A stretch of 64,000 nucleotides of DNA from CALKAL01 sp051846895. Its GTDB lineage: Bacteria; Bacillota; Bacilli; Bacillales; Alkalibacillaceae. The stretch spans positions 220,012-284,011 of the forward strand of contig JBPYCQ010000002.1 in assembly GCA_051846895.1 (NCBI GenBank). The letters run 5' to 3'. Numbering within the stretch: the stretch's first letter is position 1; every line of letters begins with the position of its first letter. Below the pieces are notes generated by a model. The model did no database searches. It was not told where the DNA came from and saw only the letters and a list, made by a program, of their open reading frames with translations. Made by a program: the position numbers and the translations under genes. Shown here piece after piece: positions 61,626-64,000 of this stretch.

Positions 61626-62153
61626 ATGTTGGATCGTGACTATCGCGAAATTATAACTAAAGCTGTATGTGGTAAAGGTAAAAAGTTTACTGAAACATCT
61701 CATATCGTTTCACCTAACCATCGCCCAACTAGTATTTTAGGTTGCTGGATTATTAATCACCAATATGAAGCAAAAAAGAAAGGTAATTTTGTAGAAGTTT
61801 CAGGAGCATATGATATTAACGTTTGGTACTCTTATAATGATAATACGAAAACGGAAGTTGTGACTGAGCGTAAATCATATGTAGATAAAGTTCCAGTGGC
61901 GATGCGTGATGACAAATGTATTTCTAATCAATTTGATGTTGTGGCTAGAGCAACACAACAACCGAACACACTAGAATGTGGCATTGAAGATAATGGAAAG
62001 ATTAAAGTAGAACTTGAACGAGAATTCGTCTGTGATATCATTGGAGAAACAAAAGTATGGGCTAAAGTTGACCCAGATGGTTTCGATGAAGATGAAGTAG
62101 ACTTCGACGAATTAGAGGCAGAATTAGCAGATATCGAAGTTGACCAAAACTAA
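61626..62153 (+). CDS. cotE: Outer spore coat morphogenetic protein CotE
   Basis: 175 residues. The core is clear: REIITKAVCGKGKKF at the start, ILGCWIINHQYEAKK, then SYNDNTKTEVVTERKSYVDKV and a strongly acidic C-terminus (DEDEVDFDELEAELADIEVD). CotE organises the outer spore coat in the mother cell. GGAGGAGGAGAAG precedes ATG 61626. The terminal repeat of an insertion sequence begins right after its stop; the usual mutS neighbour is not in view. Confidence 0.96.
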   Translation: MLDRDYREIITKAVCGKGKKFTETSHIVSPNHRPTSILGCWIINHQYEAKKKGNFVEVSGAYDINVWYSYNDNTKTEVVTERKSYVDKVPVAMRDDKCISNQFDVVARATQQPNTLECGIEDNGKIKVELEREFVCDIIGETKVWAKVDPDGFDEDEVDFDELEAELADIEVDQN

Positions 62154-62154
62154 A

Positions 62155-62174
62155 AAAGAGGCTGGGACAAAACC
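62155..62174. repeat. Left terminal inverted repeat of the IS
   Basis: AAAGAGGCTGGGACAAAACC, identical to the reverse complement of 63981-64000. It begins 1 base after the cotE stop codon. Confidence 0.9.
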
Positions 62175-62183
62175 CGGTAAAAT

Positions 62184-62230
62184 AAAAAGTTGTGGAGATC
62201 CATCGAATCGATGATCTTCACAACTTTTTT
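62184..62230. terminator. Long hairpin at the left IS end
   Basis: A 22-base near-perfect stem (one G-U pair, one bulged C), starting AAAAAGTTGTGGAGAT and ending ATCTTCACAACTTTTT with a T run. It can end cotE transcripts and shield the transposase gene from readthrough. Confidence 0.8.
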
Positions 62231-62319
62231 ATAATAAATTCGATAATTGTATAAACAAAAAGAATCCCCTTTGATAAAATTGTAATAACCACAAAACAAC
62301 CAACAAAGGAGGATTCTTT

Positions 62320-64000
62320 ATGTTTAAACATTATAACATGAATCAAGTGGTTTTGCCTTTAGATTTAGAAGTAAAATTAGAAGAAAATGATATCGCCTAC
62401 ACAGTCAATGATCTAGTTGAGCAAATACCTGATGAGGCTTTCAGCCAATTTTCTCGTAATACGGGATGCCCGTCTTATCACCCCAAAATGATGATGAAAA
62501 TTATTCTCTGTGCTTATACTCAATCAGCATTTTCCGGAAGAAAAATAGAGGCACTAGTAAAAGATAGTGTACGAATGATGTGGCTGGCTCAAGGATATAA
62601 ACCGAGTTATCGTACAATTAATCGATTTCGAGTTGACCCAGAGGTTAAAGAATTGATTCGCCAATGTTTTGTGCAATTTCGATGTCAGCTCATTCAGAAC
62701 AATTTAATCGAGGAAGAAGCGATCTTTATTGATGGAACTAAGATTGAGGCGAACGCAAATAAATTTACGTTTGTTTGGCGAAAAGCTACAGAAAGGTTTA
62801 GTACGAGTTTAATCGAGAAGTCCAATCAGATGTATGATGAGTTACTAAAAGGAGAGATCATTCCAGGAATAGAGCGAGAAAGTTCAGACGAACTTTCCGT
62901 TGAGGAATTATCCGCTATTGAGAACCAATTAGATGAGAAGGTTCAAGTCTACGACCAAAAGATTGAAGAAAATGATGATAGTCAAGAACGAAAAACTCTT
63001 CGTTCTGAACGCAAAATACCTAAACAATACCGCAAGCAATTCCAGGATTTCATCCGACGCAAACTTAAGTATGAATCGGATATGAAGATATTTGGTGAAC
63101 GAAATAGCTATTCTAAAACAGATCATGATGCCACATTTATGCGAATGAAAGATGACTATATGAAGAATGGTCAATTAAAACCAGCTTATAATATTCAGTT
63201 GGCGACTGAAGGTCAATTTGCGCTTGCGTATGATATTTTTCCAAATCCTACAGACACAAGAACACTTATACCATTTTTGAATTGTATCGAAGATAATTTT
63301 TTTGAGTTGCCTAACTACATTGTTGCAGATGCTGGATATGGTAGTGAAGCTAACTACTCAGATATCATAGAAAATCGAGAACGCACACCTTTGATTACAT
63401 ACAATCAATACCGAAAAGAAAAACAACGCAAGTATAAGAATAATCCGTTTAATACACACAACTGGGAGTATGATGAAGAACAAGATTGTTTTATTTGTCC
63501 GAACAATCAACGATTAACGTTCCGTTATGTCTCTAATCGAACGGATCGTTACGGCTTTACCAGAACATTGAAAGTTTACGAATGTGAAGACTGTTCTGGC
63601 TGTCCTCTACGCTCAATGTGTACAAACGCGAAAGAGGGTAACAACCGAAGAATTTTATATAATCAAAAATGGGAGCAACAAAAAGAATATACACGTGAAA
63701 AGCTTTCAGAAGAAAAAACTGGTGAAATCTATGGTAAACGTAAGACTGATGTAGAACCAGTTTTTGGATTTCTGAAGGCTAATTTGGGTTTCACTCGTAT
63801 GTCCGTCAGGGGCAAAGCGAAAGTGAAAAATGAATTAGGCTTTGCATTCATGGCTGTAAATTTAAGAAAATACGCAGCCATGAACAGGGGGTATAATGGA
63901 TTTGACGATAAAAATCCAATAAAAAATGGCACCAATCATTTAAATCTTATGATTGGTGCCATTTTTTATTTTTTTAGACTGGTTTTGTCCCAGCCTCTTT
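62320..64000 (+). CDS. IS1182-family DDE transposase (open at window end)
   Basis: ATG 62320 with AAAGGAGG at 62305-62312. 560 codons are read with no stop to base 64000. An N-terminal DUF772-like domain (about 1-110: YHPKMMMKIILCAYTQ) precedes the DDE catalytic domain with Asp138 (FIDGTKIEAN), Asp337 (IVADAGYGSE) and Glu479 (DVEPVFGFLK). A zinc-like Cys group lies between (CEDCSGCPLRSMC). Homologous domains end around residue 520 (GFAFMAVNLRKY); the remaining frame crosses a terminator hairpin and the right inverted repeat. The catalytic residues are intact, so it may be active. Confidence 0.92.
   Translation, partial: MFKHYNMNQVVLPLDLEVKLEENDIAYTVNDLVEQIPDEAFSQFSRNTGCPSYHPKMMMKIILCAYTQSAFSGRKIEALVKDSVRMMWLAQGYKPSYRTINRFRVDPEVKELIRQCFVQFRCQLIQNNLIEEEAIFIDGTKIEANANKFTFVWRKATERFSTSLIEKSNQMYDELLKGEIIPGIERESSDELSVEELSAIENQLDEKVQVYDQKIEENDDSQERKTLRSERKIPKQYRKQFQDFIRRKLKYESDMKIFGERNSYSKTDHDATFMRMKDDYMKNGQLKPAYNIQLATEGQFALAYDIFPNPTDTRTLIPFLNCIEDNFFELPNYIVADAGYGSEANYSDIIENRERTPLITYNQYRKEKQRKYKNNPFNTHNWEYDEEQDCFICPNNQRLTFRYVSNRTDRYGFTRTLKVYECEDCSGCPLRSMCTNAKEGNNRRILYNQKWEQQKEYTREKLSEEKTGEIYGKRKTDVEPVFGFLKANLGFTRMSVRGKAKVKNELGFAFMAVNLRKYAAMNRGYNGFDDKNPIKNGTNHLNLMIGAIFYFFRLVLSQPL
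63921..63967 (+). terminator. Intrinsic terminator inside the 3' end of the transposase frame
   Basis: A perfect 19-bp stem (AAAAAATGGCACCAATCAT, 63921-63939, with its complement at 63949-63967), loop TTAAATCTT, ending in a T run. It lies before any in-frame stop codon. Confidence 0.9.
63981..64000. repeat. Right terminal inverted repeat of the IS
   Basis: GGTTTTGTCCCAGCCTCTTT, the exact reverse complement of the left repeat; it ends at the window edge and may continue. Confidence 0.9.

Larger units (their letters stand above)
62155..64000 (+). mobile_element. IS1182-type insertion sequence, right end at window edge
   Basis: Left terminal repeat 62155-62174 and its perfect reverse complement 63981-64000 (20 of 20 bases; core GAGGCTGGGACAAAAC). 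Inside each end lies a hairpin that resembles a terminator. One long transposase frame fills the interior. The repeat may extend past the window, so the outer border and any target duplication cannot be read. Confidence 0.9.

Noticed and set aside
62929..63174. Minus-strand frame inside the transposase gene
   Set aside because: Shadow of the coding strand; no ribosome binding site and no recognisable protein.
62155..64000. CRISPR-like or phage repeat at the window end
   Set aside because: Only one inverted pair of repeats is present and it encloses a transposase; there is no direct-repeat array.

Overview
The window is a stretch of core chromosome from a low-GC, motile, endospore-forming member of the Bacillaceae. 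The gene order largely follows the Bacillus subtilis flhF-to-cotE region. There are no rRNA or tRNA genes and no CRISPR array. The genus cannot be fixed from this window. The sequence is AT-rich, most start codons carry strong AAGGAGG-type ribosome binding sites, and TTG and GTG starts are common. Every gene is on the + strand.

Layout. (1) 1-9.2 kb is the tail of the flagellar/chemotaxis operon: flhF (end only), flhG, cheB, cheA, cheW, cheC, cheD, a small membrane protein, sigD, a fapA-type DUF342 gene, a small glutamine-rich protein and a SwrB-like protein. (2) 9.2-22.7 kb holds translation and envelope genes: rpsB, tsf, pyrH, frr, uppS, cdsA, dxr, rseP, proS and polC. (3) 22.7-30.4 kb is the nusA operon (rimP, nusA, ylxR, ylxQ, infB, ylxP, rbfA) followed by truB, ribF and rpsO. 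A ~255-bp MITE-like element sits between rbfA and truB. (4) 30.4-42.5 kb holds pnp, mlpA, ymxH, dpaA-dpaB (dipicolinate), asd-dapG-dapA (aspartate/lysine/DAP pathway), tepA, ylzJ and spoIIIE. (5) 42.5-47.5 kb is a complete nucleoside ABC importer of the BMP/PnrA type. (6) 47.6-56.2 kb holds ymfF, ymfH, ymfI, ymfJ, ymfK, a rodZ-like gene, pgsA, cinA and recA with a recognisable SOS box. (7) 56.4-62.2 kb holds rny, ymdB, spoVS, miaB, ymcA and cotE. (8) 62.2-64.0 kb is an IS1182-type insertion sequence placed directly behind the cotE stop codon and running to the window edge.

How the genes work together. FlhF/FlhG, the Che proteins, SigD and SwrB control flagellar placement, taxis and late flagellar gene expression. 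The asd-dapG-dapA genes make dihydrodipicolinate, which DpaAB turns into the spore solute dipicolinate. SpoIIIE, SpoVS, YmxH and CotE are further sporulation functions. Candidate sigma-K promoters are visible before dpaA and cotE. YmcA and RNase Y belong to one mRNA-processing pathway.

The most interesting signals are in the non-coding and mobile parts. The transposase frame has no stop codon before its own intrinsic terminator and right inverted repeat. The MITE-like element at 27.8 kb carries ends that match those of the IS. Two genes or operons (rimP-nusA, spoIIIE) have a promoter followed by a terminator-like hairpin before the first gene, which suggests attenuation. The fapA/small-protein/swrB block after sigD contains poorly characterised proteins. 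No wholly new multi-gene system is evident. Gaps between genes are all under 300 bases.
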